A DNA stretch of 64,000 nucleotides from Aralia elata (taxonomy: Eukaryota > Streptophyta > Magnoliopsida > Apiales > Araliaceae): contig JAVJAP010000357.1 of the NCBI GenBank assembly GCA_034770075.1, positions 434,001-498,000 on the forward strand, in the 5' to 3' direction. Under the pieces are notes generated by a model that worked only from the letters and a program-made list of their open reading frames with translations, was not told the DNA's origin and did not search any database. Made by a program: the position numbers and the translations under genes. Below, one piece after another: positions 35,556 to 48,347 of the stretch (its first letter is position 1; each line of letters opens with the position of its first letter).

Positions 35556-35700
35556 ACAGTCAGCCGCAGATCAATCCGCGGCCAAGGACGGAACTCGAGA
35601 CGGCACGGGACTCGAGCGCACAGGACTCGAGCGCGGCTGGGGGGAGAACCAAGGGCCAGCCGCAGATCAATCTGCGGCCAGCCGCATATCAATCTGCGGC
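35556..35700. repeat. Three CpG-rich dyads in the Ogre/Tat-like LTR
   Basis: GCCGCAGATCAATCTGCGGC and two close variants occur at about 35561, 35658 and 35681, each a 9-bp inverted repeat around CA. They differ in core from the GCGGCCGC palindromes of the other families. Confidence 0.85.
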
Positions 35701-37233
35701 TGCCCTTGGCAGTCCCTTATCAGGCCATTTCGCATACAGGAACAAAAAAAAAGAGCAGAAGAAAAAAATCCAGCAGCAGCAGCAGCTCGGGAAGGAAGGA
35801 AAAACAGCAACAAAACAACAAAAATTAGGAGAGAAAGGAGTGAGAAATAGTGAGAAATTGTACCCATCTTGTGAGATTACGTCTCGATATTTTCTACTCT
35901 ACTCAATACACAAATTCATACATATTGTGGGGATTATTTGCAAGGTGAAAAATCATGTGTTTTAGCATTTTGTTATACCATTTTTGTCATCCGAATTATT
36001 TTGAATGTAGTTGTTCTTGAATATTGATGTGAAATCACGGATTAGGGATTATTAGTGAGGGTTCCATCGGAACAAAATTCTTCCTAATAACCCGAGGATA
36101 TCCAATTGGTGAAATTTCTAGCTTATCTATGGTGATTTATTGGATGTAATTTATTTAGATTATCATTTTCGGATATCATGGTGTATTAGGCAAATCCGTG
36201 TTGTTTAGTTTCGTAATATTCATTTTGCGGGTATGTAGTAATCTTGGTTGTGAGCCTAGGAATGCGACCCCGTGGTCCAAATCCGATGATGGACGTTTTG
36301 ACATATGTAATCGATGCAAGGTACTCGTTTTGTTGTAACATGTAATCGTTGGGCCTTAAAACGACGCTAGAGCGAGAATCGGGTTTAAGGCCCCGTAATA
36401 GTAAAATATGTGATTGTTGGCGTTAGGGGATATTTTGATGGCTTACATGCCCATGAATAGCCCCCTACGCGTTTCATATTTAGTTCGATTTGTAACACCC
36501 AACAAAAGGATTTCAAAGCCAAAACGATAAAGATTTTGCTAAAATTAATCAAAGTAGGATATTAGCATCACAAGGCTAAAATTTGGAAGTGCTAATGAAA
36601 GTCGATTCCTATTTTACGAGAAAGCCGAAAGGAAGTTGTTTCCAAATATCACAAAAAATGGTTTTATAGAGAGAAATAAACGTTTACTAAACCTTGATAC
36701 ATAGGGCGAAAGAGATTCTAGAAATTGCCTATCATTTATGAAAGCGACGTATAAATCTCGATTCCTATTTTGGCTAAGGTTTAACAAACTCACGTTTTAC
36801 CCAAAACAAACGCTTAATCTCATAGCTTTTGTCAATTTAAAATCAAATCTTTCTCAATAAGAAAATAAGGCTTTCTTGTAAATACCGAAAAGACATTTTT
36901 AAGCATTCTCAAAACTAAAGCACGATTTTCCCTAAAAAAAAAAAATCCAAATGATTCTTTCATACAAACCCACCACAACTTTCATTTAGGCACACACACA
37001 CACACGCACGCATATACGTTTCATGAATTAAAGGATAGGAAAAGCATCAAGATTGCGGTAACCGTATTTCACGGAAGTCGGGGGGTGCCTAACACCTTCC
37101 CCTCGCTTAAGCAAGCCCCCGAACTCTATGAATCTCGATTCGCAGACCATTTAATTCGGAGTCACACATGAGCCAGCGAATTATAAAAAACAAAAATTCG
37201 GATGAGTTGGTACATCCATTTCAAATATACCAA

Positions 37234-37530
37234 CTGGCGACTCTGGTTAATTGGCTCATCATAAAAAGCGATCTTTCAAAACCCCGTCGACATCAAGGCC
37301 GACCTTTTTCCCAAATCACCTAAAACCGAAAAGGCTAAAAAAGGGAAAAGAAATAGAGACGAGAAAAACTCGGTGTCGACAGCTGGCGACTCTAGTTAAT
37401 TGGCTCATCATAAAAAGCGATCTTTCAAAACCCTGTCGACATCAAGGCCGACCTTTTTCCCAAATCACCTAAAACCGAAAAGGCTAAAAAAGGGAAAAGA
37501 AATAGAGACGAGAAAAACCCGGCGTCGACA
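37234..37530 (+). repeat. 149-bp tandem duplication at the LTR end
   Basis: 37234-37382 and 37383-37530 are almost identical. Each begins CTGGCGACTCT, which resembles the primer-site region that follows such LTRs, and ends GTCGACA. This suggests a recombined or slipped LTR end. Confidence 0.9.
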
Positions 37531-39690
37531 GTACTAATGGATAGACCGACTCTATTAATGATAGGTCTTCCCAATCAAGTTAATTAAAGCCAGTATTATT
37601 TGTAGCTGAGCAGACAGGCAAGTTCCTTATGCCGAAACTTTACTTTATTGCAAGTTTCCTTGAACCGAATCTTGTATTTATTTTTATAATGCAAATTCCT
37701 TAACCATACTCATTTTTATTCAAGCAAGTATTATCGTTGTACATGTTTCTTATCCTACTCCTTTCATTATTGAGTAAGTTCTAACTCTTGTTTACTTTAA
37801 TATTAGACAAGGTTTCTATAGTATTGCAAGTTCCTAACTCAAACTCGAGATTATTATATTACAAACATGTCAGTGGTTTAATTATTAACAATTATTCCAT
37901 ATCCTTGATAATTAATGATATTCGCACCTTGTGCAAGTTGTTATTGACAGACAAGTTTTCTTTAATCTTACTCCATTGTACTTTTAGTAAATTTCTAATC
38001 CCGGTTGAATTTGGTAGTACATAAGTACTCCGTACTATTACAAATTTCTGAACTTATTATTTATTACAAGTCCTCTAATCTAACTGAAATTACTATTCAG
38101 CGGTTTATATCTTACTCGATTTGTTTATTGAGCAAGTATTCTATTATTATCGCAAGTTCCCTATTTGAACTATTTCTTGTGATTCTACACATTCTAAATT
38201 TATGCCTTGTCCCCACTCATGTGCATTTGAGATATTGTCAGATTCTTGAATCGCTTGAACCCAATAGTTTTATTTCGCATAAATTGCATCATAAGTATGG
38301 GTCTATACCCTTGTTCGGTTAGACCAAGTATTGAAGCATGAATTTTGAATTCATAAATTGTTTGCTAGCTTTCGTTAATCCTACTCATTGTATATTCGAG
38401 CAGATTGTATTGTTATATTACGACCAGTTCTCCAAACCTAAATTGTCGGTCTCCTTATAGATCGTTCTTAACCTTGTACTTAAATCGTACAATTATTTAT
38501 AAACTCTAAATTATCTGAGTATACTAGTGGTTTAATTATTGTTAATTAGCCACCTCATTGACGATTATTGGTATTCGCACATAGTGCATTTGCATTTCTA
38601 TTCATTATCGAACATCTATTACTTGAAGTTCTTTATTCCTGAACTGTTTGAATAGGAGGCTACGCCACTAGTTCGGCTAGTCTTATGCATGAGATCATAA
38701 GAATTATTTTAAAAATGTAGTCTACGCCAATTGTTTCGGCTAGACATTTGTATATTTAAATTCATTTGATTGAATATTGTTGCAGCTGTCCAAACCATTG
38801 ATGGTACGAACTCTTCTAATCAGACTGAGCAGAACAACCCATATAAAAGGGGATTGATGTCGATTTATTCGACTTAGCGCGCACACAAGATAGTTAATGT
38901 TATGCATATACATTGGGTACAAGAGGTTTGGCCACCTCGCGTATCCACCTGAGTGTTTACAGTAGCATTAGTTGTTACACTACTCCTGAGTGTTTACAGT
39001 AGCATTAGCTGTTACACTACTCCGAGATGCTCAGCTAAGACCTGGGTAAGTTTCTCACGAGGTGCTCTAGGTGAAACGCCTGGTTAAGCCCTCAACCATG
39101 TTCAGGGTCTATAGTGACCAACTCAGCAGTAAATACTCTTTACCATTGATTTCGAATATCGATTCTTAAAGTTATTCAATCGTGCAAGTGTTATTTGAAA
39201 TTATCATTATTGATATCGCTCTTGAAATTAATATTGTTAAGATTATCAGTTTTCAATTAATCTTCTAGCAGCATCAATGTTGACAGTTATTCACAATTAT
39301 TGTATATTGTGAAATCCAAAGAATTGTATTCTTTTCATTCATGATGTATCTTTATTGTCTATTTTAACTTGCTGAGCAATTTGTGCTCACCCTTGCTATA
39401 TCGTGAACCATTTTCAATTAAGTTCGAGTTCGTACAAGACGCTAAGGACGATAAAGGAAAAAGACAAAGTCCGTGTTTGACTTATGCTCAGTTTATTTAG
39501 TTTACCTATGTTGTAAACTCTTTTATGTTATTACTTCGATGTATTAAGGTTAGAAAACCTGGGATGATTGTAAGTTGTTACCAATAATTATATTCCGCAT
39601 TTTAATGGGTAGTTAGAATGTTTGTTAAGTTGGATCGTGAGCACTGGATCCGTGGTTCAAGGAACCCGGATTTGGGGGCGTCACAATAGC

Positions 39691-41453
39691 TCACAAATTG
39701 AGTTAAGCCGAATTAAATAGCAAATAACTCTCTTTTGTAAATCATTTAACATAATAAGATGAATCTCATACAGCGAATGAATTTTCATAACCAAACATAG
39801 GATTTTACAGTTTAACATAGCTCGGACAACTTGTACAAATATTAAAAGATTTGTATAAGTTTAAAATTCACACAACATAAATATCGTGTAAATTAAAGCT
39901 TCAATACATCATATATCATTCATGAGAATATAATTGAATGATATTAGAAACTTGCACAATATAAAGTTTGTGTAAGTTAAGAAACTTGCCTTAAGCACTG
40001 CTTCCAACTTACGCTATAATGCTCTTCAAATAGCCTTTCTTGATTTCTTCTTCTTCTTTTTTTTCCTCTTTCCTTCCTTCTCTCTCTCTTCTTCATGGAT
40101 AAGCCTTCTCTCTCTTCTCTTTTCTTTCTGCTAAATATTACCGAGTGGATGGGTGGGAATGAATGTAGGAGGATGTTGGTTTCCTTTAGTTTTTAATTGT
40201 TTTGTTTTCTTTTTCTTTTATTTATTTATTTTCTTTCTTTTATTCTTACTTTCCTCCTTTCCCTCTTTCTTTTGTCTCCCCCTTGTCTCCTTAGAAGCCT
40301 TCTCCTCTTCCTTTTTCAAACTTCAGCCGCCCCCTTGGGCCCATCCCTCTATAATCTCTTTTCTCCTCTTTTATTTACTCACTCATTCATTTAATTGTCC
40401 ATTTGACCATTTCGAATACTAAAAATCAATTTTTTTTGAACTTACAGTCGATTCCTAGTAATTTCAACGTTGTTAACGTCATGGGAATATTCGTTTCCTC
40501 AAATTCATCTCTGAATTCCGAGTTTGACTTTTTAACGAAAAGTCAACTGCTTACTTTTTGACTAAAAAGTCAACCCCGACACATTTTATATTTTTAGTCT
40601 ATTCTTGCTATTTTCAACGTTACGGACTCAACCGTCCAGTCCGCGTCTCCAAATTCCACTCCGAACTCAATTCGTGTTTTCTACCATTATTCGTGTCTTA
40701 TATGAAATTATTCACTTCCTTAGTTAGTTCATACTAATTAAATTAATTAGTTTTGACCAACTATTAATTCACATCCTTTTGGCATAATATTAAATATTAT
40801 ACCATTATTCATATTACATGTAATTATTGTAATATAAATAAAATTATCATCATTAACTAAATAAATTTCTTATTCAATTATTTAAAACAAATATTTTAAC
40901 CCACTAATTTTTAAATAGCGAATTAATTACCTCATTCCATATTTTATTCATATTTGTTTGGCATAATATAATTTATTAAGCCCTTACATAAATATATATT
41001 AAATTCATATGTATTACATTTATAATAATGAGTTTAATTAACTCCCTCATTTTATTAGAACAAAATGCATACATTAGTTCACCAATATTAAGTAAGTGAA
41101 TTAATTAACTTGTATATAAAATTTAGTTCATAATAATATTATCGTCGTCCAAGGCTCGATATTCAAATTATATTATTTAATAATATAATTTTAATTTAAT
41201 CTAAATTAATTAATATTAATTAGTTAATTTCATCCACTTTCTTTAATGATTTAATTAAATATTAAATCTCATTTTCTCAATATATGTATATATTTTACAT
41301 CTATATATACATATTTAGTCCATTACACAAAATCACATACTTCACATTATATGAAACACATATATACATATGTCCAAATCTACTTCATCCCTTAATAAGA
41401 ATTTTATTTATTAAATTCTTATTTTAAATTTCTGAAATATCTGAGATATTACA
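39691..41453 (-). mobile_element. Ty3/gypsy 3' LTR, minus strand, interrupted
   Basis: On the minus strand the LTR starts TGTAATATCTCAG at 41453, immediately after a purine tract (AGAAGAAGGGGTGAG). It runs leftwards through a W-box-rich stretch (40520-40580), a CT-rich segment on the plus strand (40020-40420) and a lower part broken at 39690 by the giant solo LTR. Its left portion may continue into 31099-31994. It is related to the plus-strand LTR at 44404. Confidence 0.65.
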
Positions 41454-42806
41454 CTCACCCCTTCTTCTAAGAATTTCGTCCTCGAAATTAAGGCATAGTC
41501 ATCTCTATTCATTCCACTCCTCTATTTTAAAATCTAGGTTTTATTCTTTAAACCTTTATTTAATTATTCGAGATCTTATTTACAAGTCTCATAAATTTTC
41601 AGGTTATTACAATATCAAACTAGTTAAGATCTTAATCCAATCCATGTACCACAGTGCTCAATAAAAGATATTTTACTACATATATGACTCTTTAGTACCC
41701 CTCTAATACACTTATTGTCACATATTTTTCTTTTTTTTCCTTCTTTCTTTGCCTTGCATTTTATTATACAACGAGTGCGTTTTACGCTCCATCTCGTTGA
41801 TTTTTCATTTAATTCTTGAACTCTTGACTTGTGCAATGCCTATTTTTGTTAGGCTTTTCAATGTCACCCATGTAACGAACTTTCTACCAATGACTCCCAA
41901 ACTAGATAGCTTTAGGGCAGTAAGTGTAGAGACACTCCTAAGGGCTTACTTGTTCGAATGACAAAGGCCACAAAAACAAACTAGTCAAGATATGCTCATA
42001 TCTGTCTATTTTTATTTTACATAAAATCTTCTTTTCCTTGCAATTTAGACAGATATCAAAGCAGTAATTATTCATATTTTTGTGTTCCAACAAGTGATAG
42101 AGGTCTTTTTTTCCTTAATGAGCACCTAATTCAGAAAATTGAACTAAAGCCTAACCAATTCAATACATTGACGTGCACAATTAAAATCAAAGGGTCTCGA
42201 ATTTGACAAAAATTAGTAACAATTAACATTCTTAATTTAGCAATCCTTATCCGTCTTACTAAACTAATTAGATAATTGATCGAAGTTCTCATCATCAGCC
42301 TTCTTTAAACACTCTACATTAATTCATTGCTCTAGTGAACCTAAATGCAATTTTATATGATCCTAAATTTGTTTTATATATAAATGCAATAAACTAACTC
42401 TAATGCAAAAGAATTTTTTTTTGTTATTTTTAAATTTTTACTTTTTGTTATTTTTAAAATACAATAATCCTATAATATAAAAATAACTAAACGATGCAAT
42501 GTATGTGAACTAAACAATTATCTAATGCAATATAACATGACTATGTATAATTACAGACAAACATGCATCTAACTTGGCATTGAAAACCCTTCAATCTTCT
42601 CTTTTTGCATTTGCTTACATATTTTAGTCCAAAAGATGTTCGAATTGTCTTTCCTTACTTCTTCCTATAAAATAACATAAAAACCCTATAAATACATAAA
42701 AATAACTTAAAATACTTAAGAACTTTCAAATTATCAAGCCAAATGTACTCAATTCATAGGTATAAAATCCACTCATCAATTCCATGACTTGACCTTAAGA
42801 GACAAC
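41454..42806 (-). other. Gypsy internal 3' stub and unassigned AT-rich DNA
   Basis: Next to the LTR the minus strand reads AATTTCGAGGACGAAATTCT and the purine tract, the usual end of pol and polypurine tract in chromodomain-side gypsy elements. Beyond about 41520 no pol domain is recognisable and the DNA looks like a different, decayed repeat. Confidence 0.45.
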
Positions 42807-44403
42807 TGTCACGCCCCCAAATCCCTGAACTCGCTACAACAGATTCGGTGCATCACGATACACATCTTCCATAACATCTAGCAATATTTTTATTGATTTA
42901 ACTAGTCTATTTAGACATTATATCACATACCTCGTCCCTGGATCGCAACTTAGGTCTTACTCTTCTTACTTGATACCAACCTATAACTTTTATAGGATTT
43001 CTCTTTCTCTTACTTTCTAACTTCTGATCTTTCAGGTCCTATTATTCTTTTCTATCTGCAGTATGTTAATGATAGGGTGAGCATCGAATATGCTCAGCAA
43101 GTATGGAACTAAAATAAACAGGTTAAGGAATAACTTTGAATCAATAATTTAATAATTTAGAACTGAAAAAAAAAATTCAGCTTTACGTTCTTTGGATGGT
43201 CATAAAAGACCAAGAGTTCTTTAGAATCGTATTGCAGGTGATCAGCCTAACAACACTTTTGTGACTTATAACAGGTTACTTCACTGTAGTACATAGTGAC
43301 TTATCAAAATAAGTTCATCAATGAATAAATATGCTTCGAACCAATGAATAGCTCGCCAATATAAATTTTCAATATTTTAAACTTTCGGAATGTGCATCAG
43401 CACATTATTATCAAGAATTAATAAAACTTTAACATCAGAATCTTTATCTTTGAATCATTACTGAGGGGTCGTAAGGACCATGAACTCTTTACATCATATC
43501 AAATGCTAAAAGTGTCAAGTCGGCACAATATGGCCCCAAAAGTGTCCCATAATTATATAAATTGCTGACTCCATAAATGTTTAACAGCCAGATATACTGA
43601 AAAACTCTCCATAAATTTTCTTATCTATTACAAGGTTGTTCATCCTCAATCTGAATTAGTTTCACAGTAGAGTAGCCGAAACAACTGGTATACTCTGTAA
43701 TTTAATAAATTTAAGAATATCAAGAACGTGTAAATTTAGAAATAATGCTTCGTTCAATGAACTTACCATACATTATGAGATCAGAAACTTGCTATAATAA
43801 TACGAGTTTAAGAATTTACCATAATAATATGAGTTCAAGAACTGATCATGAACTTACCATAATACTATGGGTTCAAAAACCTACCATATTAATTATGAGT
43901 TCAAGAGCCTACCATAATAATATGAGTTCAAGAACTCGCATATATCTCTAAAACTTGCAGCTCAGCTTAATTATAGGAATTTGCATGACTTGCAGAATTG
44001 CAATAAATAAGGAACTTGTTCAAATAAATAGTTTGCCATGAATTTATAGCTTGCTCAATTTTAAAATATCAAATAGTTTAGAGAATTTGCAACAATTAGG
44101 GAACTGACACATAGGCTCAAAAATAAGAAATTTCATAATTTACAGAACTTGCAATAACAAAATCTTAAGGAAACTTGCTCAAAGTGAGGAAACTTGCTCA
44201 AAGTGAGGGAACTTGCAATAAAAACTAGCATAGGCTAGAGAACTTGCCATAGACTAGGGAATTTGCCTCTAGTATTACAACATCTCAGCTCAACTTCTAG
44301 TTTCTAAATTAGGTCATACCAGCTCGTTCTGATCTAAAACCTTAATTCAAAGTCCACAACCATAGTTTAGTGATATATTAACACTAAACACTAATATTAT
44401 ACT
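42807..44403 (-). mobile_element. Ty3/gypsy LTR fragment, minus strand
   Basis: The 3' LTR end is seen reversed at 42807 (TGTCACGCCCCCAAATCC). A U5-type CTCACCC...CTGCAG acceptor-like segment is at 43057-43090. 43740-43960 has several short repeats of GAACTTACCATAATA type, which reappear reversed at 49020-49180. The LTR start is missing: the fragment stops at the plus-strand LTR at 44404. Confidence 0.7.
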
Positions 44404-47400
44404 TGTGATATCCCGGATATTTGCAAGACTTGTAAGTAAGATCTTGAGTAATTGAATAAAAGTTAAAGTTTAAAACCTAGAACGAGAGCAGAGGAATGTG
44501 TAGAGAAATGATTAAATATTTTAATATAATCTATGTGTTAGGGAGAACAGATATGGTTGATAGGCTTTGGTGCAAAAGGCTCTAAGGAGTTTATGAAGAG
44601 AGATTAGAAGATCAACCAGTAAATGCAAATGATAGAAATGTTGAAGAGTAAGAAATGAGAAAATAAAGAAAGGAGTGAGAAGATTGTGGTATATGAAGTC
44701 TTATAAAAAGAAGGATGTTATAATAAAATGCTTTAAAAGAATTTCAATTATTCAATAATAAGTAGACATGTAATGAATGGAAAAGGAGAGGTCAGAAATA
44801 ATTGTAAGAAACGAGAGATAAAGAGACGAATTTATGAAAGGTTATTATTATATGAGGGTATGATGTATTATGTTAAATTGACGAAAATAAAAGAGTATTA
44901 TACAATAAAGTTTGCATACGAGTATAAGAGATATGATAATGAAGATGTTAATACTTGAAAGTAAGCAGATAGTTATGAGCCGAAGCAAGTCAGATAAGAC
45001 TTGGGCTAAGAATAGATTTTCGTCTATGAATTGGATAGGAAAGAGTAAATGAAAGAGGTAGTAAAGTAATTCAATAAAGTTATTTGATGAAAGAAATTAT
45101 GCAAGAGCTAGTAGTAAACCAAATTAAAATGTTACGAAAATAGTGGTTTCGGAGAAGGAATCCTTAAAAAGAGAGAAAAGTGTAATGACTAAGAAGATCA
45201 CGTAAGGGTGTATTAATAAAAGGAATTTCTTTTGGAAATTTTCATATGTAAATGATGTGGGATATTAGTGAATATGTATATATGTGCAAGTATACGATTT
45301 AAAAGAGAATGACCATGAAAATTTCAATAAGGGAACTATGTAGCTCAAAACTCAAATTTGAGCTCAAAATAGAATTTTAAAACACGGACTGCTCAGTTGA
45401 GTCCGGAACGTCGAGTTTAGTAAGAAAAGACTGTAAACACAAAATGTGTCGGGGTTGACTTTTTAGAAAGTCAACAGTTGACTTTTATGGAAAAAAGTCA
45501 AACTCGGAATTTGAAGATAAATTTGAAGAAACAGATATTTCCATGACGTTGGGAATGTCGACTTTAGTAGGAATCGACCATAAACATGAAAATTTGATTT
45601 TTCGGGTCAAATAGTCAAAGACGGGTCAAGGAGATAAAAACGCAAAACAAGAGAAGCTACGGGTGGGACCCACCTGGGTCAAAAATCTACTAGAATTCCC
45701 AGCACATATAAATGGAGGGAAGTCAAGGAGGGTGGGGCCCTTGCCTATGAAACATGAAGGAAAAGGAGGAAAAGGAAAAATAAAAATCAAAATGGAAGGA
45801 AGAAAAATGTAGCCATGGTGGGCCCCACTTGAGGAAGTATTCAGTACTTAGTGGGCCCCACATGGGGAAAATATGAAGTCAAAAAGTGGGCCCCACTTGG
45901 AAAGAAAAATGTGACCAAAGCTTGCTTCATTTTTCGCTTTTGTGCATTTCTTCACTCCATCACCTAAAAGGCCATCATTTTGGTTGACAATCTTGGCATA
46001 AGTAATCCTTGAGATTAAGCCTTGAAAGCATGATTAGTCAATGAGTTGGATAATTAAGGAGAGCTAAGTAAGGCTTGGATGGGTTTATAAATAGAGCAGA
46101 CTAGAAAGACTTGCCTTTTGGTTCACATTTTCAGCACTTTGTACTTAGTGAGTTAGAGAGAATAAGAGCAAGGAAAAGCAAGGGAGCTTGAGAGTGAAAG
46201 AGGAGACCCACGGTTGGAACTAGGCAAGGAGGGGAGGAGTTATCAAGTCCATAAAGTCAAGAAGAGCAACTCATCTTCAACCTCTAGCAAGAAGGTATAA
46301 ACTCCAAACTCTAGTTTTAAGTTTTTAGCCTAGAATGTGTTCTTGCATGATTTTTGTTGGAGATTTGTTTGTGTGGAGGATCATGGTGGATCCTATGATA
46401 TAATGAAGGTTATGATAAAGTATATATATATGCTTGTTATGTGTTATATGTATGAGAATAACTCCTCGACCATTTTGAAAAACTAAAAGTCGGAAAAACT
46501 ATTTTTCCGGAAAACGAAACCTGAAATTCGGCCAAGTATAACTCCTCGACCATTTTGAATTTTTGAGTGAGGTCAAGTTTTGGAGTTAGATATGGGAGTC
46601 CTCTAAAGATTCTGATTATAATTTCCTAAAAATACCCTGTAGATTTTCCTGTGGACAGTTTCTACGAAAATAGGCCAAACCCGAAAAACTAACCAAACCC
46701 GTTGTATGAATTTTTCCATGGGCTGTTTGGGAAACTTAAATCTTGAAATAAAATCAGACCTTTTGGGACATGAAACTTTATGATATAACATAGCTCTTGT
46801 TCAAAATTGAATGTATTCCGACTTCAAACGAGTGAGTTATGGCCGATCAAATTTTACGGTTTTAAAAACAAAAACTGATATAACTTGAGTTCTATAACTC
46901 TGATGGTTACAAAATTTAAACTGGAAGTTCATGTTAATATGTATGATATACTGACCAAGTTGGTGATTTTTGGAATTAAGCATGATATAGCAAATTTTGC
47001 TAAGTTACAAACTAAAAACGGTTCTTTGAAAAATATTAAAGAAAGTTGAAAAATTGTAACAAAATTATTTTTGTGTGTGGAATATATGTATGTATGTGTG
47101 GCCAGAAAAGAAAAAATAATAAAGTGGTTAAGAAGGCTTAATGGGGGAATTGGGCTCTCAACGGAATAAAAACAATTAAAAACTGTAAGTCAGGAATTAC
47201 TGAAATAATTCCTACCGACTGGAATATGTTCGTATGTGACATATGAGTCTAAGTACAGGTTAATCATATATTTTTATGATAATATTATAAAAATGATGTG
47301 AGGGAATGTTTACGTTGTTATAAGTCGAAAGGACAATTATCGGATTAAGGTTCGAGGTGACGATTAACTGATAAGTTAATTCTATAAATCTTTATGGATG

Positions 47401-48347
47401 ATGTAAGTTACCAATTGAAGGAAGAAATTATGGATGTAAATGATCTCGATGATGAACTACGGACTGAGACAAGTTTTTCAGAACTTGTTTGTTATATGTT
47501 ATGTGTAAATTTTATGCGGTATGTGAACTTGTTTTAATGTGCACTTCGTGCAACTACATGTAATTGTTGTTGATATTTATTTGATAGTTTAAGAAAATGT
47601 TCTATGTGAACTTTATGGACTAATGTTTTAAAGCATATTAAAATATAAAGCATGATAAGTATTAGGCATGAATATATGTCAAGCATGAGAAATATGAAGC
47701 ATGTAGAAATGTAGAGTACGAAGATGGTAAAGTGTATTTAAAATGTGAATTATGTATTACTTGGATAACTGTTAAACTTGCTGGACAACGTAGTTACTCA
47801 CCCTTGCTATAAATAATTATTTTCAGCTAAACTAGAGTGGACCAAAGGATTCGGGATAGACCAAGAAATAAAAGAAGAAATAGTGATTGAAGATGTTTGT
47901 GCGTTAGAAATAAACTAACATACTGGTGTAATTTCTTTGAAGTAGTTATACTCAGTAATGTTAAATGTCAGAAAACTTGTTTACATAGTCTCTAGCTATG
48001 TTAGATGAACGTTAAAATAATGTATTGAAATTGTGTAGTCAAAGAACATTGTATAGAAGAATAGTTAAATCTGGTTGTGAGTTCATGAATGCTTACAATC
48101 AATGTAACAGAGTGAAAATTATTATTTATAATTTGAGATGTATAGATCAGATCATGAGGATCTACAATTGTAATAACAGATTGTAAAGGTTACGGATTCT
48201 AAAATGGAATGAGTTGATGCGTTAATTGGAATCAAAATGAGGTTGTACTCATTATGTTATGAATAAAGGTTGTAAATATTGAGATGTAGGTAGTACCGTG
48301 ACGCACCAGACCCGAGGTTCAATGGACTCGGATTTGGGGAGGTTACA
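44404..48347 (+). mobile_element. Ty3/gypsy 5' LTR (3944 bp)
   Basis: It starts TGTGATATCCCGG and ends GATTTGGGGAGGTTACA, directly followed by a primer site. It has a W-box cluster at 45455-45505, TATA at 46084-46094 (TTTATAAATAG), a donor-like GAAG|GTATAA at 46294/46295 and an acceptor-like ATTATTTTCAG at 47825-47826. The U3 is purine-rich with GGGCCCCAC repeats (45830-45900). No flanking target duplication could be tested because the left neighbour is a truncated LTR. Confidence 0.75.
45455..45505 (+). promoter_or_regulatory. W-box cluster with a short hairpin
   Basis: Four TTGAC/GTCAA cores lie within 50 bp, two of them forming GTTGACTTT / AAAGTCAAC. The cluster lies about 600 bp upstream of TATA. 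The same cluster, reversed, is at 40523-40573 in the minus-strand relative. TTGAC is the WRKY-factor core; binding here is inferred. Confidence 0.5.

Larger units (their letters stand above)
35250..37530 (+). mobile_element. Nested Ogre/Tat-like LTR (2281 bp)
   Basis: It has TGTAGACACCCAAATTTTGC...GGCGTCGACA ends flanked by the target duplication GTACT (35245-35249 and 37531-37535). It contains GGGTGCCTAACACCTTCCCC (about 37084), which I associate with Tat/Ogre LTRs. The last 149 bp are duplicated. No gag or pol is present, so it is a solo LTR or close derivative. Overlapping frames at 35328-35850 in its GC-rich part have no recognisable product. Confidence 0.8.
32000..39685 (+). mobile_element. 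Giant solo Ty3/gypsy LTR (about 5.4 kb without its nested insert)
   Basis: It is flanked by ATAGC at 31995-31999 and 39686-39690. It starts TGTAATGATCCG and ends TTTGGGGGCGTCACA, like the 24470 LTR. A second LTR-start-like TGTAATACCCGAG is at 32123; the two starts are related and suggest an old 123-bp duplication. It has a TATA box at 33121, a donor-like site at 33249/33250 and an acceptor-like site at 39421-39422. Its middle and 3' parts share blocks with the shorter LTR (GTAGCTGAGCA.ACAGGCAAG). An Ogre/Tat-like LTR is nested at 35250-37530. Confidence 0.8.

Noticed and set aside
35328..35867. Overlapping 85-167-codon frames on both strands
   Set aside because: They fall in the GC-rich part of an LTR where stop codons are rare. 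Products are low-complexity and match no domain I know.
40153..40422. Phe/Leu/Ser-rich 89-codon frame resembling a membrane protein
   Set aside because: It is a translation of a CT-rich tract in the U3 of a reversed gypsy LTR.
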